From Nocardioides cavernaquae (GTDB taxonomy: Bacteria > Actinomycetota > Actinomycetes > Propionibacteriales > Nocardioidaceae), in contig NZ_QYRP01000002.1 in assembly GCF_003600895.1 (NCBI RefSeq), positions 2,914,001 to 2,978,000 of the forward strand: DNA of 64,000 bases. Reading direction: 5' to 3'. The notes under the pieces were generated by a model. That model ran no database searches, had not been told where the DNA came from, and was given only the letters and a program-made list of their open reading frames with translations. The position numbers and the translations under genes were made by a program. Numbering within the stretch: position 1 is the first letter of the stretch; each line of letters begins with the position of its first letter. Positions 7,806 through 17,500 of this stretch are shown piece by piece.

Positions 7806-9327
7806 GGTCGATCCGGCAGGACGCCGGGCCCTGGTGGACGGCCCTGGTCACATCCGCCCGCAGGTAGATCCCCATGCCGCACGCTCGGCGCACGAGAACG
7901 TAGCGCTCCGCGAACACCTGCTCGAGGTGCGGCACGTCCAGCTGCCAGCCGGCGACTCGCTTCGTGACCACGATCCAGGTCGGGGCGTCCGGGCCGGAGA
8001 GCACCTCGTCGACCAGCTCGAACTGCGGATCGCGAACCCGGATCGGCAGCGTCCACAGGTAGGGATAGGGAGAGGTCAGGCCCGAGGCACGCACGATCGA
8101 AGGGTCGCCGTACAGGGCCATGACCGTGTCGCCGGGCTCGGCGGAGGCGCCGATGACGGCCCCCGCACCCGCCCCGGGTGCGTCGACCGGATCCAGGACC
8201 CGTGCCACGTTCGAACCGAGCGTGATGATCGCGAGGACGACAACCAGAGCGGTCCAGGCCCAGGGGCGCGGCCAGCGGAGCCCCGCGGGCACAGCCGCCA
8301 CACCGATCCCGGCCAGGACGGCGATCGGCAGGATCGGCTGGACCAGGTAGTGCGACCAGTAGCCGCCGCCGAAGACGATGGCCACCGCGTCGTACGCGAT
8401 CACAGCGACGAGCGCACCGATCACCGCGCGGTCGGGCGACATGCGGAGGCCACGCAGGCGCCAGGCGGCGTAGCCGAGGAGCGGAACCAGGCCGCCCGCG
8501 ATGACGGCAACGGCCATCAGGAGCACGCGATCGTCGGTGTTGGGCTGCAGGCCAGCGGCGCTGCGCGCCTCGATGCGGAAGGTCAGCATTGCGTCGTACA
8601 GAGCGGACAGCGAGGTCCCGTGGGCCATCGCGAAACCGAGGACGGTGACGGCGACGAGGGTCGCGCCCAGCACGAATCCGAGCCAGGACTGCACGCGGGC
8701 GCGCGTGAGCGCACGCCCACGGAGCACCTCGAAGATCGCGACGAAGACGAAGACATCGATGAAGCTCTGCTTCACGAGCACGGCGGCAACCGCGGCCGCA
8801 CCGGCGACGAGGCCACCCATGACCGTTTGCGACGGACGGATCCACGCCCACAGGCCCACCGCGACGAACGGGCCTGCGATGAGCTCGCCGTTCACCACCT
8901 CCGTGCCGTTGAGCGGTGTGGCCAGGAGCAGCGCCGCGGCAACCGCGGTGGCGGCGTACGCGCGCGGGCCCGCGACCCTGCGCGCCGCGAGGGCCGCAAA
9001 GAGTACGACGACGACCGCTGCTGCCGTTCCGAGCAGACGCAGCCCGACAGCGCCGCCCAGCAGGTCGCCCAGCCGGAAGAGGATCAGGAGGAGCGGGGGG
9101 CGATCGACCCAGTAGTCGCCGTAGAGCGCGCCGGCGGGGACCGATGTGACGGCGTGGCCCGCGGAGGTCAGCCAGTCACGGCCGAGGACCAGGAACCCGG
9201 CCTCGTCACGCGAGAGCGGGAGACGGAGGAAGGGAAGTCGCGAGGCGACCACGACCAGGATCGCAAGGAGGAGGGCGACCTGGGAACGGTCGCGGCTGAC
9301 TGCCTGCCAGGGGCGGCGAAGGGACAC
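7786..9327 (-). CDS. GT39/ArnT-like membrane glycosyltransferase
   Basis: A 513-aa protein with about 10 hydrophobic segments. Near residue 40 it carries SRDEAGFLVLGRDW, the acidic DE motif of GT-C glycosyltransferases in the first extracellular loop, followed by DYWVDRPPLLLILF. The C-terminal about 90 residues are soluble. Such enzymes use polyprenyl-phosphate sugars, which fits the Ppm1 homologue earlier in the window, but the acceptor is unknown. A GTG at 9327 is chosen because upstream residues are unlike a membrane-protein start. Confidence 0.8.
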   Translation of the reverse strand: MSLRRPWQAVSRDRSQVALLLAILVVVASRLPFLRLPLSRDEAGFLVLGRDWLTSAGHAVTSVPAGALYGDYWVDRPPLLLILFRLGDLLGGAVGLRLLGTAAAVVVVLFAALAARRVAGPRAYAATAVAAALLLATPLNGTEVVNGELIAGPFVAVGLWAWIRPSQTVMGGLVAGAAAVAAVLVKQSFIDVFVFVAIFEVLRGRALTRARVQSWLGFVLGATLVAVTVLGFAMAHGTSLSALYDAMLTFRIEARSAAGLQPNTDDRVLLMAVAVIAGGLVPLLGYAAWRLRGLRMSPDRAVIGALVAVIAYDAVAIVFGGGYWSHYLVQPILPIAVLAGIGVAAVPAGLRWPRPWAWTALVVVLAIITLGSNVARVLDPVDAPGAGAGAVIGASAEPGDTVMALYGDPSIVRASGLTSPYPYLWTLPIRVRDPQFELVDEVLSGPDAPTWIVVTKRVAGWQLDVPHLEQVFAERYVLVRRACGMGIYLRADVTRAVHQGPASCRIDLRESWS

Positions 9328-9385
9328 GCCGCGAGCGTACGGGCGCTCGCGCACTGGCGGGTCCGATTGGCGCAGCCGGGGCCAG

Positions 9386-9544
9386 TCAGCTCGCTGCGGC
9401 AATCTCCGGCTCGCCGGGCATGGCCGGCGGGACGCAGCCGCAGAAATCGCTGCACGCGAGGAAACGATGGGCAGCATGGCCGCAGCGCGGGCAGGGCAGG
9501 TCGTGCGTCAGGTGAATGGTGTTGACGTCCACGGTGTCCCACAT
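9386..9544 (-). CDS. Small zinc-ribbon-like protein, hypothetical
   Basis: A 52-aa protein starting MWDTVDVNTIHLTHDLPCPRCGH. The Cys pattern (CPRCGH, then CSDFCGC) suggests a metal-binding ribbon. It ends in a Pro/Ala-rich tail. A longer reading from 9682 is open, but the first 46 residues lack family-like character. It lies between the asparaginase and the glycosyltransferase on the same strand. Function unknown. Confidence 0.55.
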   Translation of the reverse strand: MWDTVDVNTIHLTHDLPCPRCGHAAHRFLACSDFCGCVPPAMPGEPEIAAAS

Positions 9545-9650
9545 GACCGGCTCCTCGGCGGCTCCGAGCCAACCAGGAGGCTCGATGTGAGTGGAACGTC
9601 CGATGTGTCGGGCTGTGACGCGGTTTCCGGGAAAGATTCTGGACAGGCGT

Positions 9651-10151
9651 TCAGACGCGGTCGACGAACCGCCCACGCGCACGGTCCTTGGTGACCGCTC
9701 CGGCCGGAAAGACCCGCCCGCTCATCGCGATGTAGACCCCGGGGGAGAGGCTCTGGAGCGCCCCGAGGGCGAGCCCGACGTTGAAGGCCGCGTCGCTGTC
9801 GCGCATGCTTGCCGGCTGCATCGCACCGGTGAGTACGACGGTGCGCGCGACGTCCGGGTCGAGGTGGGCGATCAGGTGCTCCGCGGTGTAGGTCATCGTG
9901 TCGGTGCCGTGGGTGATCAGCACCTGTGCGGCGCCGAGTTCGGCGACCCGTGCCGTGATCGTCGCCCGGTCGGCGTCGGAGAAGTGCAGGCTGTCCTTGC
10001 CGATGATCGGCTCCACCACCACCTCGAGATCGGTGCCGGCGATCTCGAGCAGGTCGGTGACAGCCGGTGGGCCGATCTCGAGGTCACCCGTCAGCGCGTA
10101 GACCTTGTCGATCGTGCCGCCGGTGGCCAGCACGTGAATCGGGGACGTCAT
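9651..10151 (-). CDS. Short asparaginase-family protein (N-terminal domain only)
   Basis: A 166-aa protein covering only the N-terminal domain of L-asparaginase (full enzymes are about 330 aa). The catalytic elements of that domain are present: ATGGTID (first Thr), HGTDTM (Thr-Asp pair), LTGAMQP, and the Lys of GAVTKDRARG. Asparaginases hydrolyse asparagine to aspartate and ammonia; full enzymes also contribute residues from the C-terminal domain at the oligomer interface, so activity here is uncertain. The reading frame ends cleanly at FVDRV, so this looks like a natural short form rather than a frameshift. It is divergent from the UvrA-like gene, with 31 bp between starts. Confidence 0.82.
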   Translation of the reverse strand: MTSPIHVLATGGTIDKVYALTGDLEIGPPAVTDLLEIAGTDLEVVVEPIIGKDSLHFSDADRATITARVAELGAAQVLITHGTDTMTYTAEHLIAHLDPDVARTVVLTGAMQPASMRDSDAAFNVGLALGALQSLSPGVYIAMSGRVFPAGAVTKDRARGRFVDRV

Positions 10152-10169
10152 GCATCGCAGGCTAGCCGC

Positions 10170-10182
10170 TAGCGTTGCCGTC
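10170..10182 (+). promoter_or_regulatory. Leaderless -10 box of the UvrA-like gene
   Basis: TAGCGT at 10170-10175 is followed by 7 nt and the ATG at 10183. No ribosome-binding site is seen. The whole divergent spacer with the asparaginase gene is only 31 bp, so both genes are probably controlled from here. Confidence 0.5.
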
Positions 10183-12525
10183 ATGGATCAGCCTGCCGAC
10201 AGCCACGATGTCATCCGCGTCCAGGGCGCACGTGTCAACAACCTCCGCGACGTCACCGTCGAGATCCCCAAGCGTCGCCTGACGGTCTTCACCGGTGTCT
10301 CCGGGTCGGGCAAGAGCTCGCTCGTCTTCGGGACTGTCGCCGCGGAGTCGCGCCGGCTGATTGACGAGACCTATTCCACCTTCGTGCAGGGGTTCATGCC
10401 GAACCTCCCGCGTCCCGACGTCGATGTCCTCGAGGGCCTGACGACGGCCATCCTCGTGGACCAGGAGCGGATCGGAGCCAACCCGCGTTCGACGCTCGGG
10501 ACGGTGACCGACGCCAACGCGATGCTGCGCTCACTGTTCAGCCGGCTGGGGGAGCCCTACATCGGCGGGCCGACGGCATTCTCGTTCAACATCCCGACCA
10601 CGAAGGTCGGCGGCGTCTCCATCACGGAGAGCGGGCAGAAGAACGTCATCCGCAACCAGGTCTACCTCGGTGGCATGTGCCCGGCCTGCGAGGGCCGCGG
10701 CACGGTCTCCGACCTCGACCTGAGCGCGATCATCGACGAGTCGAAGTCGCTGGAGGAGGGCGCGATCCTGGTGCCCGGCTACACCGCAGACGGCTGGCTG
10801 GTGGCCGCGTTCAAGGCCGTCGTCCCTTCGGACGTGCCGGTCGGCAAGCTCACCGACGAGCAGCGCCAGGACCTGCTTCACTCCGAGCCGCGGAAGGTCA
10901 AGGTCGACAAGATCAACATGACCTACGAGGGCCTGATCCCGAAGATCCGCAAGTCGATGTTCAGCAAGGACCCGGACTCCTTGCAGCCGCACATCAAGGC
11001 CTTCGTCGAGCGTGCTGCGGTCTTCGGGGAGTGCCCGACCTGCGACGGCACCCGGCTGAACGAGTCGGCACGCACGTCGAAGATCAAGGGGAAGGACATC
11101 GGCGACATCTGCCGTCTGCAGGTGACCGACGTCGCCGACTGGGTGCGCACCATCGACGACCCGCGGGTCGCCCCGCTGGTCGGTGCGCTGCTGCACCTGC
11201 TCGATGCGCTCACGGAGATCGGCCTCGGTTACCTCTCGCTCGATCGCCCGTCGGGGACACTGTCGGGCGGCGAGGCCCAGCGCACGAAGATGGTCCGTCA
11301 CCTCGGCTCCGCGCTCACCGACGTCACCTACGTGTTCGACGAGCCGACGATCGGCCTGCACCCCCACGACATCGAGCGCATGAACAAGTTGCTCCTCGAG
11401 CTCCGCGACAAGGGAAACACCGTCCTCGTCGTCGAGCACAAGCCCGAGACCATCTCGATCGCCGACCATGTCGTCGACATGGGCCCGGGCGCCGGCACCG
11501 GAGGCGGCGAGGTGGTCTTCGAAGGGACGTACGCCGCGTTGTGCGGGGCCGACACCCACACCGGCCGCCACCTCGGCTACCGCGCGGCGCTGAAGTCGAG
11601 CGTCCGGGAGTCCACGGGAGTCCTGGAGATCCGGGGTGCCAGCTCGCACAACCTGCAGGACGTGGACGTCGACATCCCGCTCGGCGTGCTCACGGTCGTC
11701 ACAGGTGTGGCCGGGTCGGGCAAGAGCTCGCTGATCCACGGTTCACTCGCCGGGCGCGAAGGCGTGATCACGGTCGACCAGGCTCCGATCAAGGGATCCC
11801 GCCGCAGCAACCCGGCGACGTACACAGGGCTGCTCGAGCCGATCCGCAAGGCATTCGCCAAGGCGTGCGGGGTCAAGCCGGCGCTCTTCAGCGCCAACTC
11901 GGAGGGCGCCTGCCCGACCTGCAACGGCGCCGGGGTGATCATCACCGAGCTCGGTTTCATGGACACGGTCTCGACGCCGTGCGAGGACTGCGGTGGCAAG
12001 CGCTTCCAGGCGTCGGTTCTCGAGCTGCGCATGGGCGGGCTCAACATCGCCGAGGTGCTGGACCTGCCGGTGACCGAGGCGTTGGCCTTCTTCTCCGCCG
12101 GCGAGGCGAAGACCCCGGCCGCGGCGCAGGTCCTGGCCCGGCTCGAGGACGTCGGGCTCGGCTACCTGCGCCTCGGTCAGCCCCTGAACACCTTGTCCGG
12201 CGGCGAGCGCCAGCGCGTGAAGCTTGCGATGAACATGAAGGACGCAGGTGGCATCTACATCCTCGATGAGCCCACCACCGGCCTTCACCTCGCCGATGTC
12301 GACAACCTGCTGCGGCTGCTCGACCGACTCGTGGACGCGGGCAAGACGGTCATCGTGATCGAGCACCACCAGGCCGTGATGGCACACGCAGACTGGATAG
12401 TCGACCTCGGACCGGGTGCCGGCCACGACGGGGGCCGCATCGTCTTCGAGGGCACGCCCAGTGACCTCGTCGCAGCTCGATCGACCGTCACGGGGGAGCA
12501 CCTCGCCGACTACGTCGCGGGCTGA
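10183..12525 (+). CDS. UvrA-like ABC ATPase (short, UvrB-domain-less class)
   Basis: A 780-aa tandem ABC protein; true UvrA is about 950 aa. Each half has a Walker A (GVSGSGKSS near residue 36, GVAGSGKSS near 510), an ABC signature (LSGGEAQR, LSGGERQR) and a Walker B (YVFDEPTIGLHP, YILDEPTTGLHLAD). Cys pairs CPACEGRG, CPTCDGT and CPTCNGAG...CEDCGGKRF give zinc modules as in UvrA. The shortness fits the UvrA2/DrrC-like class, which lacks the UvrB-binding region and is linked to DNA-binding drug tolerance rather than core excision repair. Which role applies here cannot be told. The upstream start is leaderless-like. Confidence 0.88.
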   Translation: MDQPADSHDVIRVQGARVNNLRDVTVEIPKRRLTVFTGVSGSGKSSLVFGTVAAESRRLIDETYSTFVQGFMPNLPRPDVDVLEGLTTAILVDQERIGANPRSTLGTVTDANAMLRSLFSRLGEPYIGGPTAFSFNIPTTKVGGVSITESGQKNVIRNQVYLGGMCPACEGRGTVSDLDLSAIIDESKSLEEGAILVPGYTADGWLVAAFKAVVPSDVPVGKLTDEQRQDLLHSEPRKVKVDKINMTYEGLIPKIRKSMFSKDPDSLQPHIKAFVERAAVFGECPTCDGTRLNESARTSKIKGKDIGDICRLQVTDVADWVRTIDDPRVAPLVGALLHLLDALTEIGLGYLSLDRPSGTLSGGEAQRTKMVRHLGSALTDVTYVFDEPTIGLHPHDIERMNKLLLELRDKGNTVLVVEHKPETISIADHVVDMGPGAGTGGGEVVFEGTYAALCGADTHTGRHLGYRAALKSSVRESTGVLEIRGASSHNLQDVDVDIPLGVLTVVTGVAGSGKSSLIHGSLAGREGVITVDQAPIKGSRRSNPATYTGLLEPIRKAFAKACGVKPALFSANSEGACPTCNGAGVIITELGFMDTVSTPCEDCGGKRFQASVLELRMGGLNIAEVLDLPVTEALAFFSAGEAKTPAAAQVLARLEDVGLGYLRLGQPLNTLSGGERQRVKLAMNMKDAGGIYILDEPTTGLHLADVDNLLRLLDRLVDAGKTVIVIEHHQAVMAHADWIVDLGPGAGHDGGRIVFEGTPSDLVAARSTVTGEHLADYVAG

Positions 12526-12609
12526 GCAGGCAATAGTCGCAATCGGCGACAATTCGGGGAGTGGCGTGCCTACGATCTGCGGGCCCCACTACCTCGTGAT
12601 TGTCCGCCG

Positions 12610-14004
12610 ATGCAGATCTACGGCCGCACCGTGCCCCGCACGGCCCCTGCCCTTCTCGCCCTGCTGATCCTCGTGACCGGCCTCGTCTCCATGTCGCCCT
12701 GGAGCCCGTCCGCCACGAACGGCGAGGCCACCGCGGCCAAGCCGGAACGCACGGGGGAGAAGCCCCGCCCATGGAACCGTCCAGCACCACCACGCCCGAA
12801 GGCACCCACCGGTTCCGCGTGGAGCGGCTACGCCTTCGACGCGTGCCGGGCGCCGAGCCAGCAGGTCATGGATCGCTGGCGGACTGCCTCCCCGTTCACC
12901 GGAGTGGGCATCTACCTGGGCGGGATCCACCGTGCGTGCGAGCAGCGCCACCTGACCCGTGCCTGGGTGGCGCGACAGGTACGTGCGAGCTGGAAGCTGC
13001 TGCCCATCTGGGTCGGACCGCAGGCGGCCTGCACGTCCTACGACCACCGGATCAGCGGCCGCCCAGGAGGCGGCTGGTACTCCCGGGCGCGCTCGGAGGG
13101 CAAGCGTGAAGCCACCCGCGCAGCCGCCACTGCACGCGGCCTCGGTATCGGGACGGGCGAAGTGGTCTTCTACGACATCGAGCCCTACGACACGCACAGC
13201 GCCAGCTGCCGCGACTCGTCGCTGGCGTTCCTCGAGGAGTGGACCAACGAGCTGCATCGCCGCGGGTACCGATCCGGTGTCTACTCACACGTCAAGGCGA
13301 GCATCGCGCAGCTCAGCCGGACCGGTCGCGGCTACGTCCGCCCCGACGCGGTCTGGTACGCGTGGATCGATCGCGTCGGTCACATGCCGCGCAAGTACGT
13401 CGCCGACCCGGCCTTCATGCGCACGAGCCGCGTCCACCAGTACGCGCTCGACCGTCGGGTGGAGTTCGGCGGCGTCCGTATGGACATCGACTGGGACTTC
13501 GTGAGCCTCGGAAGGACCGAGACACCCAGGTCGGCTGCGAGCTGCGACCAGCTCGCAGCGCGCGTGGGCACCACGAGCGTCGTCCACGGTGACCGTGGCC
13601 CGCACGTCCGCGCGCTACAATGTCTTGTGTCGGGCCAGCGCATTCACCCCCTCAAGACGAGCGGCCGGTACGACGCGGCGACGCGGGAGGCCGTGATCAG
13701 GTTCCAGACCCGCAGCGGACTGCGCGCCACCGGTGTCGTCGACCGGCCGACCTGGATCTCCCTGCTGGCGCGCGGCCACGCACCGGTGCTCAGCGCTGGA
13801 TCCCGCGGCGGTTCCGTCCAGCGGCTGCAGCGCAGCCTCAATGCGGCCGTCACGCACGGACGCGTCCGGGTGGATGGACACTTCGGGCGCTCCACGGCAC
13901 GCGCGGTGCGCCAGTACCGTCGAAACCTCGGATTGCCGCCGGCTGCGGTTGCGACAGAGCGCGTCTGGCGAGCTCTGGAACGTGGCCGCACCGTTCGACG
14001 GTAG
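12610..14004 (+). CDS. Secreted DUF1906 protein with two peptidoglycan-binding repeats
   Basis: A 464-aa protein with a Sec signal (PALLALLILVTGLVSMS) and a Pro-rich linker. Residues about 72-305 are a DUF1906 glycoside-hydrolase-like TIM barrel, the fold of mycobacterial Rv2525c, with WSGYAFDAC at its start, YDIEPYD near the middle and MDIDWDF at its end. Two PG_binding_1 repeats follow, about 340-397 (GPHVRALQCL...SGRYDAATREAV) and 402-460 (GGSVQRLQRSL...GHFGRSTARAV). It should act on or attach to the cell wall outside the membrane. Catalysis is not proven for DUF1906. It is the last GC-rich gene before the RHS locus. Confidence 0.85.
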   Translation: MQIYGRTVPRTAPALLALLILVTGLVSMSPWSPSATNGEATAAKPERTGEKPRPWNRPAPPRPKAPTGSAWSGYAFDACRAPSQQVMDRWRTASPFTGVGIYLGGIHRACEQRHLTRAWVARQVRASWKLLPIWVGPQAACTSYDHRISGRPGGGWYSRARSEGKREATRAAATARGLGIGTGEVVFYDIEPYDTHSASCRDSSLAFLEEWTNELHRRGYRSGVYSHVKASIAQLSRTGRGYVRPDAVWYAWIDRVGHMPRKYVADPAFMRTSRVHQYALDRRVEFGGVRMDIDWDFVSLGRTETPRSAASCDQLAARVGTTSVVHGDRGPHVRALQCLVSGQRIHPLKTSGRYDAATREAVIRFQTRSGLRATGVVDRPTWISLLARGHAPVLSAGSRGGSVQRLQRSLNAAVTHGRVRVDGHFGRSTARAVRQYRRNLGLPPAAVATERVWRALERGRTVRR

Positions 14005-14550
14005 ATCTGGCGCCAGCGAGCGAAACCGCGACGCTTCTCGGGTTTCTGTGCGCGTCGCGATGCACTGGTAGCGACGGGAATTCATGGGCCGGGAGTTGCT
14101 CGGATATCCGCCCGCTCGCGGCCCCGACGGAGTGAACACGGCGCCTCGTCGAGCTTGTCGGCAGCTCGAGGTCGGCGGGCAAAATTGGCCTTCGCGTATG
14201 GAAGACGTAGCGGCTATCGCGCAGATCATCTTCCGGCAGCCAGACGTCATGGCAACGATCGTTGGGGTTGGTGCTGCACTCGCACTGCTGTCTTGGTTCG
14301 CGACGCGAGCTCGAGGGTCCGGGCCTCCGTCCGGTCCCACGACCCGCAGGCGGAGAAGACAATCCGTGACGCAATGGTCGACGTCGAGGCGGCCGAGGCG
14401 GGTTGGTGGGCCTCTGCTGTCCTCATCGATGTGACGAGTCATTGGAGATTTCTGCTTTTGCTTGCGGGCCGGCGCAAGGTCCGACAGTCTCAACGCGTCA
14501 CAACAGTCGACGCGCTCGGGATCGTGTCCTCTCCATATCGGGGGTCTTGG
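14005..14550. other. Intergenic region before the RHS gene; one weak small ORF
   Basis: About 546 nt of visibly AT-richer sequence. The only candidate is an ORF at 14198-14434 (78 aa) with one hydrophobic stretch (VMATIVGVGAALALLSWFA) and an Arg-rich tail; it has no clear ribosome site and I would not rely on it. The RHS frame itself stays open back to 14155, but that stretch does not look like a protein start. No repeat or RNA was recognised. Confidence 0.4.
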
Positions 14551-17500
14551 GTGTTGGTTCGCTTCTCTGGTGCCGTGCGCGCCATCTCGCCAGTCGTGTC
14601 GACGGCGCTCGTGATCGGCGCATGCCAGGTGCTCGCAAGTTCGGCATCTCCCGCGACGGCGGCACCGGCCGCCGTCGCAATCGTTGCGGACCGCGGCGAT
14701 CCGGTCTCGGCGATGTCGACGGCTCGGGCGCAGGGCAAGCGCGTGGAGGATCTCTCCCAGAGGACACCATCGACCGCGACCTACGCGACCCCGTCTGGAT
14801 CGTGGATCACCGAGGCCTACTCAGGTCTGGTGCGGTCGAAGGTCGATGAGGACAAGTGGGTCGACATCGATCCGTCGATCAACTCTGCGGGCAAGGGCTT
14901 CGAACCGAAGGCCGTGCCGTTCGACGTGCTGTTCTCCGAGGGCCAGGATAAGAAGCTGGCCACCGTCTCGGCGGATGGCGGTGCGGCGTTGTCGGTCCAG
15001 TGGCCCAACACGCTGCCGACGGCGGAGCCGAAGGGCGACACCCTCACCTTCCCGAAAGCGGCCGGTGGCAGCGACCTGGTCGTGACCTCTCGCCCGGATG
15101 GCTTCAACTTCTCGGTCAAGCTCGACCAGGCCCCCGCCGCGGGCGCCGCACCGTTGAAGTACCAGGTGCCGCTGCATCTGGACAAGGGTCGGTTCCGGAT
15201 CCACGACGACGGCTCGTTTGAAGTTCTGCAGGACGGCCATGTGGTGGCGGCAATGACTCCTCCGCTGATGTGGGATACGGCGAAGGACGCCGAGCGGGTC
15301 CCGGTCGCCGCGACTGTCGAGGGCGAGGGCGGCGACCGGGTACTGGTGTTGCGGCCCGACATGGCGTGGCTGACCGACCCGGCGCGCGTTGCACCGATCA
15401 CGGTGGACCCGACGCTCACGCTGACGTCCACGGGTGACACGTGGGTGGAGTCGTTCCTGAATCCGCCGAGCCACGAGATCAGCCCGGAGTTGCAGGTCGG
15501 ATCGAACAGTCTGGGCCTGAACGTAGCTCGGTCGTATGCGAACTTCGATATCTCGGGGTTGACCTCCAAGCCCGGCGCGGTGGTGTCGTCCGCCAGCCTG
15601 CAGCTGTCGAACTTCGAGACCGGCTCGTGTGCTGGTACCGCGATCCGGGTCTCGCAGGTGACCAGCTCGTGGTCGGTCCCCAACATCACCTACAGCAACC
15701 AGCCGACCACCACCGCGACCGGCTCGGCGACTTCGACGCAGTCGTTCGGCGCGTCCGGGTGCGGTACAGAGGGCACCGTCTCGTTCGACGCGAAGGCGAT
15801 CGTGCAGGCGTGGCAGGGCGGCGCAGCCAACTACGGCGTCCAGATCAAGGCCGACAACGAATCGGCCAACACCGGGTGGCGCAAGTACCGGTCGCTGGAG
15901 AATGGCGATACCGCCAAGGCGCCGAAGCTGTCGATCACCTACAACACCCCTCCGGCGGTGCCGTCCTACAACCTGGTGACCCCTGCCGGCGCGGTGGGTT
16001 CGACGTTCTACACCCGGGAGACGAAGCCGACCTTCACCACCACCCCGACCGACCCGGACGGTGACCAGGTCACCGCGGAGTTGCGGATCCAGCAGGGCGG
16101 CTCGACGGTCCAGTCGTGGACCTCGGGTCAGGTTGCGTCCGGAGCGGGCCTGTCCCACGCGCTGGCGACGGCCCTTCATGAGGGCGCCTACGCCGCCAGC
16201 TGGCGGGTCAGCGACGGCTCACTGACCTCGGCGTGGTCGCCCGACCAGGCGTTCAACGTCGACGTGACCGCACCGGCGACGCCGGTGATGTCGTGCACCA
16301 ACTATCCGAACAACTCCTGGCAGGACCCCCGTCCGGCGGCCACTACAACATGCACGGTCACAGCCTCGGCCGACTCCCAGTGGGCAGCTGTGCACGACGG
16401 ACACGAATGGATCAATGTCCCCCCGCTGAACAACAACACCACGTCCTTTAGTTTCTCCGTACCCACGGACTCCACCTTCGGGTTCTGGGTCGTCGCCTCG
16501 GACGCGGCCGGCAACTGGGCGACCTCGACTTATACCTTCGGCGTCGGTGACGGTGGCTTCTACTCACCCGAGAACGGCGCACAGTTCGCTGGCCCGCTGC
16601 AGGTCAACGCCGGCGCGCCGTCGGGCGCGTATGCGGCGGTGCTGAACTGGCGCACCGCCGGCACCACGACCTGGACCCAGGCCACCCAGGTCAAGAAGGC
16701 GGGCGCGAACTGGACCGGCGGAGTGGACACCTCCGGCGCGATCTCCCGCACCGGCGACCTGATCTGGCAGGCCGACGCCGAGACCGGGATCACCTCCCCG
16801 GCAACCTTGGAGATCCAGGCCTGCTTCACCTACTGGACCGCACCGACCCAGCGATGCGGAAAGACCCGCCAGGTCACGCTGGTGCAGCACGCCTTCGGCG
16901 GCAGCTATCCGACCACGGAAGTCGGCCCCGCGTCTGTGGCGCTCATGACCGGCGAATACCAGACGTCCTCGACCGACGTCACCGTCCCCGGGTACCGGGA
17001 CACCCTTTCCATCGGCCGGACCTTCCAGTCCCTCGGTGCCCCCGTCACCGCGGCCGAGTCGGTGTTCGGCCCCGGCTGGATCGCCAACCTGCAAGGCCCC
17101 AGCTGGGGCTTCGCCTCAGGACAGGTCGTGGACACCACCGCGACCGACGGCACCATCCAACTGCTCGACCCCTCTGGCGCAGCCTCGGTCTACAAGCTCG
17201 CCGGGCCCGCTGCCCAGGCCGTCGGCGTGTACACCGGGCAGGGCCCAACCGCCGGCGACAACGCCAAGCTCGAACTGAAGGGCGGAACCCCGAAGACGTT
17301 GGAGCTTACCGAAGCCGACGGCGTGATCACCACCTGGACCAACGTCGCCGGCACCAACAAGTGGAACGTCACCACCGTCGTCGACCCCTCCGCGGCACCG
17401 GCCACCACGTTCTCCTACAACGGTGACTACGTCACCGGCATCTACTCCGCACCCCCCGGCGTGACCTGTAACGCCACCACCCAGAGCCGCGGGTGCCGCG

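Noticed and set aside
14155..14550. Earlier start for the RHS protein
   Set aside because: The extra 132 residues look non-coding and would bury the signal peptide.
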